Position numbers and translations under genes: made by a program | The notes under the pieces: generated by a model | The model's database searches: none | Told to the model about the DNA's origin: nothing | Seen by the model: only the letters and a program-made list of their open reading frames with translations | Part shown: in pieces, positions 55,890-64,000 of the stretch | Position numbering within the stretch: the stretch's first letter is position 1 | Layout: each line of letters begins with the position of its first letter | NCBI GenBank assembly: GCA_033725935.1 | Contig: MU867074.1 | Coordinates: forward strand, 124,001-188,000 | Origin: Cladorrhinum sp. PSN259 | Lineage: Eukaryota; Ascomycota; Sordariomycetes; Sordariales; Podosporaceae | Length of the DNA: 64,000 nt | Direction of reading: 5' to 3'

Positions 55890-57049
55890 AGGTATTCGGG
55901 ATGGAGAAGGATGATGAATGTGGTTTGATGATTCTGGGAGTTTTCAAAGGGGTACTGGTTCACTTCTTGGCTTTTGCTGATAGGACTTGTTTGGCGTACT
56001 GTAAAGCAAAGAGTTTGATTTGTTTCTGGCTTTGGCAAGGGAATGTACAAGCATTGAGATTGCAGCAGAGTGGGAATATGGGATGTTGTGTTTGTAGTAT
56101 TATTATTATTGGATGGCCTCTTCCTTTTCCTCGTTTTGCTTCTTCGCTTCTAACTTGGATTATCAACATTTATCAAGTTCCAATCATTCTGGATAATTGT
56201 CCTGACGTTTGTGCTTTCCATTCGCTGGCGTGCTCTTGCATATCGTGAGGTAAAATGTGTCCTGCTGTCTGTAACTGGTTTCCTACCGCTCTTGCGCTCC
56301 CAAATCCGTCGCAACATCTCATAACCTCGAGTTTGGCTTCCCAGTACTTCGTGGCGGGGCATCCTGATAAACATATCCATGTGCTACCGGGTTTATTTGT
56401 GGCCCCGGTCCCATCTTAAATGGTGGTCTTCTGAGCTTATCGGTGAAAAAGACTGGGTGGCAGTGCGCCGAGTTGAATGATGGATTTGGTCTGGCTATCT
56501 GGGGTAGTCGCTGCGCTGGTTGTTGTTGTTGTTGGGGTGGTGGTGGTGGCCGATTTCCCCAAATGACTTGACAGGGCACAATGAATTCTTGTGGTGCAAT
56601 GGTTCGTGATGGGATGGATGGCGGTTGTGGATGGAGTGTTGTTGCTGTCATTTTGAAGGTCGACAGATGAGTGGGAGTTGATACCCGCGGGTTCAGGAGA
56701 CCAAGAAATGGTCGACTGAATTTCTTGTTGAAGCGTTGTCAAGGTTCAAGGCCAAGTTGGTGGTCCAAAGGAATATGAACCTGTATCTTCAGGACTTATG
56801 TCGGTTGTATTCAGATGCCAGAGAACCGTTGATATGTTGTTGCTGTTTTGAGCCGGTTCATCAATGACGAACGTCCCGTCTTCACGTGCAAGTGCCGAGG
56901 TGGGCCCCGCTTTTGCCAATGATCGGTGGATAAGCTAGCGCCGGATACCGGCACTTACACCGAGCTCCCACTCACACCGAGAAAGGGGACAAAATCAGGG
57001 GTAATTATGCAAATAATAAACAATATAAATCTGACAATAGTTGCACATC
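55890..57049. other. convergent spacer between VAMP7-like and SDR genes
   Basis: About 1.16 kb. The first 400 bases after the SNARE stop are AT-rich 3' sequence. On the minus strand around 56319-56742 two overlapping frames are open, one of which is listed as a candidate small gene. Confidence 0.5.
56319..56651 (-). CDS. candidate small Pro/Gln-rich protein
   Basis: A frame of 110 codons from an ATG in good context (CAAAATGAC). The product is Pro/Gln-rich (RPPPPPQQQQQPAQR), then HPVFFTDKLRRPPFKMGPGPQIN, which looks less random. A second minus-strand frame starts upstream at 56742 and overlaps it in another phase, so the true start or splicing is unclear. No family is recognised. Confidence 0.3.
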   Translation of the reverse strand: MTATTLHPQPPSIPSRTIAPQEFIVPCQVIWGNRPPPPPQQQQQPAQRLPQIARPNPSFNSAHCHPVFFTDKLRRPPFKMGPGPQINPVAHGYVYQDAPPRSTGKPNSRL

Positions 57050-58318
57050 TTACTTGGCATCCTTGCCTGAAGCTTTCGACCTCTTGCTGGTGCCACCCTT
57101 CTTTTGGGTCGCCTTGCCCTTCTTGATTGTGTCAATCAATGCCTCGATCTCCTCAACCTTTTCTTGTTCCTTCTTTTCTACCTCCTTTTCCTCGGCCAGC
57201 TTCTTTGCCTTTGCCCTCTTGATTGCGGATTCCTTCTCGGTCTTTTCAATCAACTTGTCGCTCGACTCCCACAGCTTCTTGGCAACTTCTTCGTCCTCCA
57301 CGTCTTTCCTTGCGCAATCCACCTCCATGCACTCCTTGATTAACCTGGCACCAGGAACTCTCAAGAAGACGCCGTCCATAGCTGCACACAAAAAAGACTG
57401 CGCAGCCATTGTAGGACTCTTGAGTAGCAACCACGCGAAAAAGTAAAACACCATGTACAAAAAGAGGCCAAAGAGCGAGCCCCTCGTAAGCCACCTCCTT
57501 GTTCCTGGCGTCCTCGCCAAGCCTGGATCGACAATGACGACTCTTGCGTTCATTGGCAGCTCATCTGGCCGCTTATACGCATCCAAATGCTTCTGAAACG
57601 CTTTGGCGAAAACCATCATGGCCAGTTTACTACTTGCGTACGATTTCGCGGGTGTCCAATTCTTCTTATCCAACAAGTCCTTCTCATCGAGTCTTGGACT
57701 GGCAATGTAACTGCTGCACGTAGGTATGATGATCCTCACGTCCCGATCGAACGGCTGCGCCCTAATAGCCGGGCTCAAGATACCCAGCAAATGGAAGTTG
57801 GCAAGGTAATTGACCATCCACGTTGTCTCGATTTCTTCTGCCGTTTCTGTTCTCTTCCCCCCTGGTGGCGTGAGTGTTGAGGCGCAAAGAACGATCATGT
57901 CGAGTCTTCTAGGAGGAGAGTTATCAATCCATCGCGTGGCGAACTGACGGATGCTGTAGAGAGAGCTCAGATCGCATTGCTCGGCGTAGATGAGGTGGTT
58001 GTTTGTGCGCTGGCGCAGGTCTTGAATGTATTCGACGAGGAATGGGTCGGATTGTTCGTGTCGGGTAAGGAGAACAATTTGGGCGCCGCGCGAGGCGAGT
58101 TCGTACGCTACGGCTGCACCAATTCCCGAGGTCCCGCCTGTCAGAATCACGACGCGGCCGTGGAGTTTGCGCTCGGAGGCGTTGCGCCGGCCGGAGGTGT
58201 ACCATTTCGTTAGGGCGAGGGCGGAGATGGCGGTGCCAGATTTGAGGATGAGGTAAGGGTCTGGGAACCAGGATGGAAGGCCCTCAAAGAAGAGGGAGGC
58301 TATGAATGGGAGAGGCAT
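57050..58318 (-). CDS. short-chain dehydrogenase/reductase with Lys-rich tail
   Basis: A single exon from the ATG at 58318 encodes 422 residues. After a hydrophobic N-terminus (FIASLFFEGLPSWF, LKSGTAISALALTKWY) comes the NAD(P)-binding motif TGGTSGIG at residues 60-67, then Ser near 202-203 (TCSSYIAS) and the active-site Y227-A-S-S-K231. A strong hydrophobic segment near residues 283-306 (LFGLFLYMVFYFFAWLLL) could be a membrane hairpin or anchor. The last 80 residues are a Lys/Glu helix and a Lys-rich end. The layout resembles retinol-dehydrogenase-like SDRs found on ER or lipid droplets such as yeast Env9; the substrate is unknown. It is divergent from the G-patch gene. Confidence 0.85.
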   Translation of the reverse strand: MPLPFIASLFFEGLPSWFPDPYLILKSGTAISALALTKWYTSGRRNASERKLHGRVVILTGGTSGIGAAVAYELASRGAQIVLLTRHEQSDPFLVEYIQDLRQRTNNHLIYAEQCDLSSLYSIRQFATRWIDNSPPRRLDMIVLCASTLTPPGGKRTETAEEIETTWMVNYLANFHLLGILSPAIRAQPFDRDVRIIIPTCSSYIASPRLDEKDLLDKKNWTPAKSYASSKLAMMVFAKAFQKHLDAYKRPDELPMNARVVIVDPGLARTPGTRRWLTRGSLFGLFLYMVFYFFAWLLLKSPTMAAQSFLCAAMDGVFLRVPGARLIKECMEVDCARKDVEDEEVAKKLWESSDKLIEKTEKESAIKRAKAKKLAEEKEVEKKEQEKVEEIEALIDTIKKGKATQKKGGTSKRSKASGKDAK

Positions 58319-58634
58319 TGTTGCGGTCTCTTTGTTTATATCAAACGAGTGTCTTGGTTTGGGAGTCGTGTTTTGGAACTTTTCGTGATGTGGCTTGATT
58401 TGGAGAGTCTGGAAAATTAGTTTAGGTCCCAAGCTGAGAGCACTGACGTCGACGCTTGCTTGCCCCTAATTTTCAAGTGGACACCTACATTGGCGGCATG
58501 GGGTTGGTTACAGTGGGCCGGTATGCTATAAACAGCTTTTGTGGGGCTTTAGTCCAAGCCATGCATCCATTTTGACTCCAACTCATCAACAGTGACATAC
58601 AACGAGGAGTGAGAGAAAGCAACAAACAAAACAG
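58319..58634. promoter_or_regulatory. divergent promoter region of the SDR and G-patch genes
   Basis: 316 bases lie between the two start codons. No specific site was recognised. Confidence 0.55.
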
Positions 58635-59336
58635 ATGGATCCTCCAAAAGATGGCGACGATAATCACAATAACTCGGATTTTGAGGACGACTATGACGAT
58701 ATTCCGCTCCAACACAAACAACCTTTTGGGGCCGGTCTTCACAAGCAGAGAATTGCTTTTGTTCCAGCATCTGACTCTCAACTTCAATCAGTAGATGATC
58801 TATCTGCAAGCAAACCGCAAGTCGACTTTGCGGACCTCTATCTCAGCATGGTTCTTCCAAAGGACGCCGGCAAGAAGCGGGCAGATGACAGCACACCACC
58901 AGAAGAAGAACAATTACAAACGGCAGCGGAAACATGCCCCATCTGCAAACTCCCGGTCTCGCCTGCAGACAGGGAAACACACAAAGCATCATTCGCTCAT
59001 CAGGTTTGCCTCCCACACTCACACCCACCTTCTGCGTTGGACAGAAACAGGATGGGTCTCAACTACCTCTCCACGTACGGGTGGGATCCAGATGCAAGGA
59101 AAGGGCTGGGGTTTGGACAACAAGGTATCCAGTACCCCATCAAGCCCAAGGTAAAGGACAATAAGCTGGGAATCGGTATTGAGATTCCCAAGGGGCTGCC
59201 ACCTCCAAAGGGAAAAGAGAAGCTCCTGGATGCCAAACAGGTTCGAAAGATGGCTGCCAAAGACAAAAAGAAAGCAGAAAGGCTGCATAGGGAACTGTTT
59301 GGCGACAACAAATTGGAAAAGTATCTTGGTTCATAG
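58635..59336 (+). CDS. G-patch protein with C2H2-like zinc finger
   Basis: A single exon encodes 233 residues. After an acidic start (DFEDDYDDIPL) a zinc finger is formed by C101-x2-C104-x11-H116-x5-H122. The G-patch spans about residues 138-182 (NRMGLNYLSTYGWDPDARKGLGFG, then GIQYPIKPKVKDNKLGIGI). The end is a Lys-rich helix (KQVRKMAAKDKKKAERLHRELFG). G-patch proteins activate DEAH-box RNA helicases. This pairing of finger and G-patch resembles human GPANK1 without ankyrins and yeast Cmg1 (YLR271W). A nuclear RNA-related role is likely; the partner helicase is not known. Confidence 0.85.
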   Translation: MDPPKDGDDNHNNSDFEDDYDDIPLQHKQPFGAGLHKQRIAFVPASDSQLQSVDDLSASKPQVDFADLYLSMVLPKDAGKKRADDSTPPEEEQLQTAAETCPICKLPVSPADRETHKASFAHQVCLPHSHPPSALDRNRMGLNYLSTYGWDPDARKGLGFGQQGIQYPIKPKVKDNKLGIGIEIPKGLPPPKGKEKLLDAKQVRKMAAKDKKKAERLHRELFGDNKLEKYLGS

Positions 59337-60874
59337 CAAGCTGCAGTCACAGGGATAGGATGGGCGGGTGTTGATACTAGATGTCAGACAGATGTTTTCT
59401 AGGTTTGTTTGCTCTGATTCCACAAAAACAACAAAAATTTCATTTCTTGAGGTCATCTAAGCATTAGGTTGTAGTCCACTCATCCCTTTACTCTACATGA
59501 ATATGTAAGTTCTTCTCCCCTCTTGCTCGAGTTTTTCTTCTACACCAACCACCTCCATCACCACACTTTCTACTACCTTGCCTCCTCCCCTCAGCTTTCC
59601 ATATGCTCTTCGACAGACTACATTCATCTCCAGACACACTCAGCGAGGCTCTCATCGTTCATATCGCTTCTTCCAACCTAACATAGCAGACACCGTATAC
59701 ATCGACAGCCAACATTCGCACAAGTCTCCTTCTCTTTTCCTGTCCACTAGCGTATGTGGGGACACAGCGTTATAATATGTCTTTTCTTCTTGGATCTCCC
59801 TCATCGTTCACTCTAGCAGCGCTCTCCCCTGATACTGATCTTTTCGCTTCTCGCTCATGGACCATAACCCCACCTCTCTTCTACCTTTCGACCAAGCAGA
59901 CGGGGTCAAACAAGACCAACAACTAGGTCATTTGGGAAGGCAAGGCAGCAATGTGAGGTCAAAGTGCTGGGTAGTCACACTACACGATCTTCTTTTGAGA
60001 TGTCCAAGGCTATCTGGCACGGGATAGCCTTGAAATCATCAATCGGATCACCAGGGGGAGGTAACTTCCCGTTCCCTAGTCATTTGTCTACACCAAGTCA
60101 CCCAAGATTTTGATCAAGAAAGTGACACCGTGGCCAACAACAAGTGTCCTAGATTATGTGACAGCAGTGATTGTAGCAAAGAAGGGCACGGCATTCTGGC
60201 AATCGACTGTTTTTTTTTTTTCAGAGAAGGCTAAGCTAAGGAAGGAAATAGGAAACCGGTAAAGGTTCGTTTGTCGGAATCCATTATAAAGGCTAGCGAG
60301 GGGGATGAGTTTTGTGTTGCTCGTTGACGAGCTCGGGCATTGAGATATCGCGAGACTGGCGACATTAACCTTGGGAAAACAGGAAGCATTCAGGAAAGTG
60401 TCGCCATAGTATGAACCATCGACCAATGACAGGAACCCATCTGTGGCGGAACAATGAGAAGTGCTGTTGATGTTCGGGATCAATAGAGGTCCAGGTTTCA
60501 GTGTGAACTGGATAAAAATATTAATAAAACAAGCTCCTCCAGAAAATAAAAAGGTAGATTCGTAGCAGCTTGGCGGATTGATGTGACCCCACCCTCGGCG
60601 GGTAAGATGCCGCTAAACCTTTACGGTCCTAGCTCCCGCAGGCAACTCTTGGAAAATTGGAGTCAGTCCGAACACCCAACTCACGTGAGCTGAAGCTTCG
60701 GCCCCTCAGCTGGGTGCCAGTGCCGGGCCAAGCCAGGAACCGGCGTTCATTGGAAATCTTTTTTGGCAGCTGCGGCAAGTGGTGCTGATAATAGTTGCGC
60801 CTGGCTTTCAACAAACATCCCAGGTGTCCACCTACACCCTGCCCACCTCTTGAATCTGAAATCATTTGGGCTCC
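59337..60874. other. 1.5-kb intergenic region before uS4m
   Basis: Between two plus-strand genes. It has a pyrimidine-rich part near 59510-59620 and a T tract near 60211. The frames present are short and overlapping. It presumably holds the G-patch gene 3' end and the uS4m promoter. Confidence 0.5.
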
Positions 60875-62254
60875 ATGAGGCAGCGAAGGTTGTTGCGCTT
60901 CCACAGCTTGAAGCGTGGTGTGAGTGGTTGCTCCCGAACTGGTGCCCTGTTGCAGGCTGTGCTGATGGCGATATGATAGCGTGTTAGGCAAACGTGGAAC
61001 AAGCACAACCTCTACAACCTCCTCCAATTGAGGCAGCCAAGAAACCAATTCCTCACCTTCTTCCAGCAAAAATGGAGGGCCAAGTCAATCACCCGCGCAT
61101 ACCACGGCGAGCACATTAGCGAAGGCAAGTGGGAGCGCATGTTCAGCCGCCGTCTTCTCTCGGCCGTCGACATGGATCCAGCATACATGGCGAGACACAA
61201 CGGCAGCGAGCAGGCTGCCGGTCGAGGCTCCGGCTTGATTTTGACACCAGAGTTGGCCCAAAGGGTGCCGCGCAACAGTCGAGATCGGAAATACCAAACA
61301 ACAGCTACCCCCTACATGCAAATGACCTTTGCCCCGCAGGAGCGCCGTCTCGATATTGCCATCCACAGAGCTCTTTTCGCTAGCAGTGCGAGACAGGCCC
61401 GCCAGTTTGTCATCCACGGCGCCGTTACCGTGAACGGCAAGAAGATGAAGTATCCCGGGTATATGCTCAACCCCGGCGACCTCTTCCAGGTCAACATGGA
61501 TCGCGTCTTGACGGCAACCGGCCTCCCCAAAGCTCCTACCGAAGCGAAGAAGCAAAAGGAACTAAAAGAAAAGGCTCAACAAAAGCTCCAAGAGCAGCAA
61601 ACTGCCGCCGAAGCAGCCTCAAAACAATCCACCCCCAAAAAGGAACTAGTCAAGCCTGTCGATTCCGAGGAAGCCAAGAAGCTCCAGATCGCCGAGCTCA
61701 AGGCGATCCAGGAAAAGGCCAAATGGCTCGTCTCCTCCTCCAAGGGCCAGCTCTCAGCCAAGCACAAGATCGCCATCCGCTCCCTCCAAAAGCAGGTCAA
61801 GAACGCCATGTCCGCCGCCGGCATTGCCTCCAAAGCCGGTGACTCGGCCGACACCGTCGAGTCCCTCACCAAGCTCCTCTCTAGCCTCGAGCTCGCACCC
61901 GCAGAGCGCAAGGCCGAAGAAGCTGCCAAGGCCGCCGAAGCTAAAGCCGCTGCTGCCGGAGAGTCCCATCCCGACCCGGTCACGCCCGAGGAGCGCAAGA
62001 TTCTGCGTCGCTTGATCGAGGAGGAGAAGACGAACCCCTGGGACCCTTCGAAGCCTTACATGACTCCCTGGAAACCTCGGCCCTACATGGCCCCTTTCGC
62101 TTTCATCCCTCGCTACCTCGAAGTCAACCACAAGATTTGCGCGGCAGTGTACTTGCGTCACCCCGTTGCGAGACCAGGCAAGTCGGAGGTTCCCACGCCG
62201 TTCCCCTACGAGACATCACAGTTGGCATTCAACTGGTACTTGAGGAGAAGCTAA
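60875..62254 (+). CDS. nam9: mitochondrial small ribosomal subunit protein uS4m (NAM9)
   Basis: Two exons, 60875-60919 and 60980-62254, encode 439 residues. The first exon (MRQRRLLRFHSLKRG) joins to RVRQTWNKHNLYNL, restoring the typical N-terminus of fungal uS4m; the 60-nt intron has a GTGAGT donor. The S4 RNA-binding domain lies at about residues 135-186 (RRLDIAIHRALFASSARQARQFVIHGAVTVNGKKMKYP, then YMLNPGDLFQV). A long Lys/Glu/Ala-rich helical insertion follows. The C-terminal block (NPWDPSKPYMTPWKPRPYMAPFAFIPRYLEVN) is conserved in fungi. The protein binds 16S-like rRNA in the small mitoribosomal subunit. Confidence 0.93.
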
Positions 62255-63796
62255 AGCAAGAGCGAGCGGCCGTTGTAATATGCCGGAGTTCATAAGGAAA
62301 GGGTGGGGATGAAAGTCTTGTAAACATTTCTAGCAAAGAGAGAAAGGGGGTATATTCCAAAAGAAGCCATAAACACATAAACCAAAATTGATGTGATATA
62401 TTCTTGGCTGCCGGGGATGTGGGAAGAGAATCCACAACGTACATACTATATATCTCATGCCAGAAAGGGGGGACTCTAGTGGGAAACAAAGACAGAGCCA
62501 TGTCGAAAAAAAAGTGTATTTCTAGATGTATAAAAACACATATACAGTTACTACTACTCTCTACACAGCAAAACATACCCAGTCTCAATGAATCCGGACG
62601 GTCAAAGATATGGGAGCTAAGCTCTGGTTAGACATGTATATATGGCCGAGTTTCGAGCGGCATATAAAGTCTATCTTTTTGTAAAGTAATCCATACTAAC
62701 AGCACTGCACCACATCAAGCAATCACAACAGCAGCAATAATCATTGTAAAAAAAAAAAAGAGATCCTTTTATTTCAGACAGACACAGACACGAAGCTAAG
62801 CCACCGTCAAATAAAGAGCGCAAGAAAATAGACGAAACAAGAAAAGGCTGGTGTGCAGTAGGTGTGTGTTCGGTTGTTGACGAGTTCGACTAAATGAGAG
62901 ATAGGAAATAAATACTAAAAAAGGTGCCGCGACAGCCGAAATGGTGGTTGGAAGGAGATGGTGATTTGTTGTTGCTTTGCCGGTTCTGAGCAAGCCCAAA
63001 GGAAAGTTGAAATAGACTCAGGGGATGGTTGGGGTATGATAGAGTGTAACAGATCGTGTCCTGTCGTTTTTCCCCTTCCACGCCGAAAATACTTAAGAAA
63101 ACGAGTGTAAGAAAGCAAAACCACCCTGACAAGCTCCCCTTTGTGCCCCCTCATAACCGGCCGTAAAATACAGATGGATATTTGGTCGTGTGTCTTCGTC
63201 CATGCATCCCTCCAAGTCTTGTCTCCGTGCAACCGCCACCAATCATGCCACTCTTGCCAATCTCTCAAACCCGCACCTCCTATTGCTACGAGGTCAGAGG
63301 TCTTTGAAACAGCCTGCGTGGATGATGCTGGGCAGATTGAGCCAAGTTTGTTGAAGAATACGAGTCGTTGAATACGAGACTGCGTCCTCGGCAGATCCAC
63401 TTGTGACGTGACCTTGTTGGTTTACCATAGACTTCAGTCCCGCGTTCCCTTGCGCCTGGTCCTAATAACCTCCCCTAGTCCGTCTCCAAAGCGGATGTGG
63501 TGATAATTCTGATGAGATCATGCTTGGATCATGGGGTATGAAATCTCAAAGTCCCTCCCAGCCAAATATATCTGAGTAATTTTCAAGAACGGCGCACCAG
63601 ACAGTGGAGAAAACAACTGCCCTTCGAAACTTTTCCTCGGCCACCTTCCGACCATCTTGCCCGTAGTATTAGGAGGTTTTGATTAAAAGGCGAGACAAAT
63701 GAAAACTGAAGAAGTGAAAAAGAGAGGCGGCGAGCTGGTATTGTTCGGACATCATGAGACAGGTCGTGGAAGAGTTGAAGGCAAGAAGCCGCCCCT
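62255..63796. other. convergent spacer between uS4m and the septin gene
   Basis: About 1.5 kb between two stop codons, AT-rich and with A tracts near 62748-62759. Only short overlapping frames occur, none credible. Confidence 0.55.
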
Positions 63797-64000
63797 TTAT
63801 CGGAGCGAGAACCCCTTCCTCTTCGGCTCCTTTTCGAGGGGTCGCCCACTCTCCACTCTCGCCTTCTTCTCTTCGAGCTCGAGTCGTTGCCTCTCTAGTT
63901 GCTCCTTCATCTCGCGGTGACGGGCATACAGCTCCTCCTCGCTCTGCTTCAACTTGGACTCCTTCTCGGCGACCTTCTGTTGGAAAACCATCTTCATTTC
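63797..64000 (-). CDS. septin, C-terminal coiled coil (partial)
   Basis: The last 68 codons of a minus-strand gene that continues past the window end; stop TAA at 63799-63797. The sequence EMKMVFQQKVAEKESKLK, followed by QSEEELYARHREMKEQLERQR, is a heptad coiled coil of the kind at the C-terminus of fungal septins. The end is basic (PKRKGFSLR). Septins are GTP-binding filament proteins of septa and hyphal tips. The GTPase domain lies outside the window, so which paralogue (Cdc3-like or Cdc12-like) it is cannot be settled here. Confidence 0.75.
   Translation of the reverse strand, partial: EMKMVFQQKVAEKESKLKQSEEELYARHREMKEQLERQRLELEEKKARVESGRPLEKEPKRKGFSLR

Noticed and set aside
61576..61998. 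140-codon Ala/Ser-rich minus-strand frame
   Set aside because: Shadow of the Lys/Ala-rich helical insertion of uS4m.

Overview
The window is nuclear DNA of a filamentous ascomycete (Pezizomycotina). Genes are spaced by hundreds to thousands of bases and broken by short GT-AG introns (about 46-120 nt, one of 364 nt). Three Zn2Cys6 proteins occur, and the protein set is typical of the group: MOB3/phocein, Ku70, LSm4 with an RGG tail, SUV3, uS4m, a septin. Many microsatellites and long gene-free stretches suggest a Sordariomycete-like genome, but the species cannot be fixed from the sequence alone. Exon structures below were built by hand from splice signals and reading frame; no transcript data were available.

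Layout. 0-7.4 kb: the 5' tip of a minus-strand gene, a MOB3/phocein gene, and a Zn2Cys6 regulator with a 28-nt microexon. 7.4-15.1 kb: a 7.7-kb divergent region with no convincing gene. 15.1-30 kb: a membrane-anchored MOSC (mARC-like) protein, a 1115-residue Q-rich protein with an odd zinc cluster, Ku70, ferrochelatase and an MFS transporter. 30.4-36 kb: an FHIT-type hydrolase, a tRNA-derived SINE-like element straddling a 10-N assembly gap, and a NirA/NIT4-like regulator. 36.8-47.5 kb: an orphan Cys-rich protein, a mitochondrial PPR protein, LSM4, an intron-containing tRNA-Ala(AGC), a GVP36-like BAR protein with a GC-AG intron, and a large disordered protein. 50-64 kb: a small Pro-rich hypothetical, a UCH deubiquitinase, SUV3 helicase, a VAMP7-like R-SNARE, an SDR enzyme, a G-patch protein, mitochondrial uS4m, and the 3' end of a septin.

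There is no biosynthetic cluster or operon. Most genes are independent housekeeping units. Several are divergent pairs sharing an intergenic promoter (first gene/mob3, ku70/ferrochelatase, suv3/VAMP7, SDR/G-patch). Loosely related themes are mitochondrial gene expression (PPR, SUV3, uS4m), membrane traffic (BAR, VAMP7), and transcription factors. No new multi-gene system is visible. The most unusual items are the SINE-like element, the zinc cluster with an enlarged first loop, the gene-free regulator-flanking region, and several odd splice structures.
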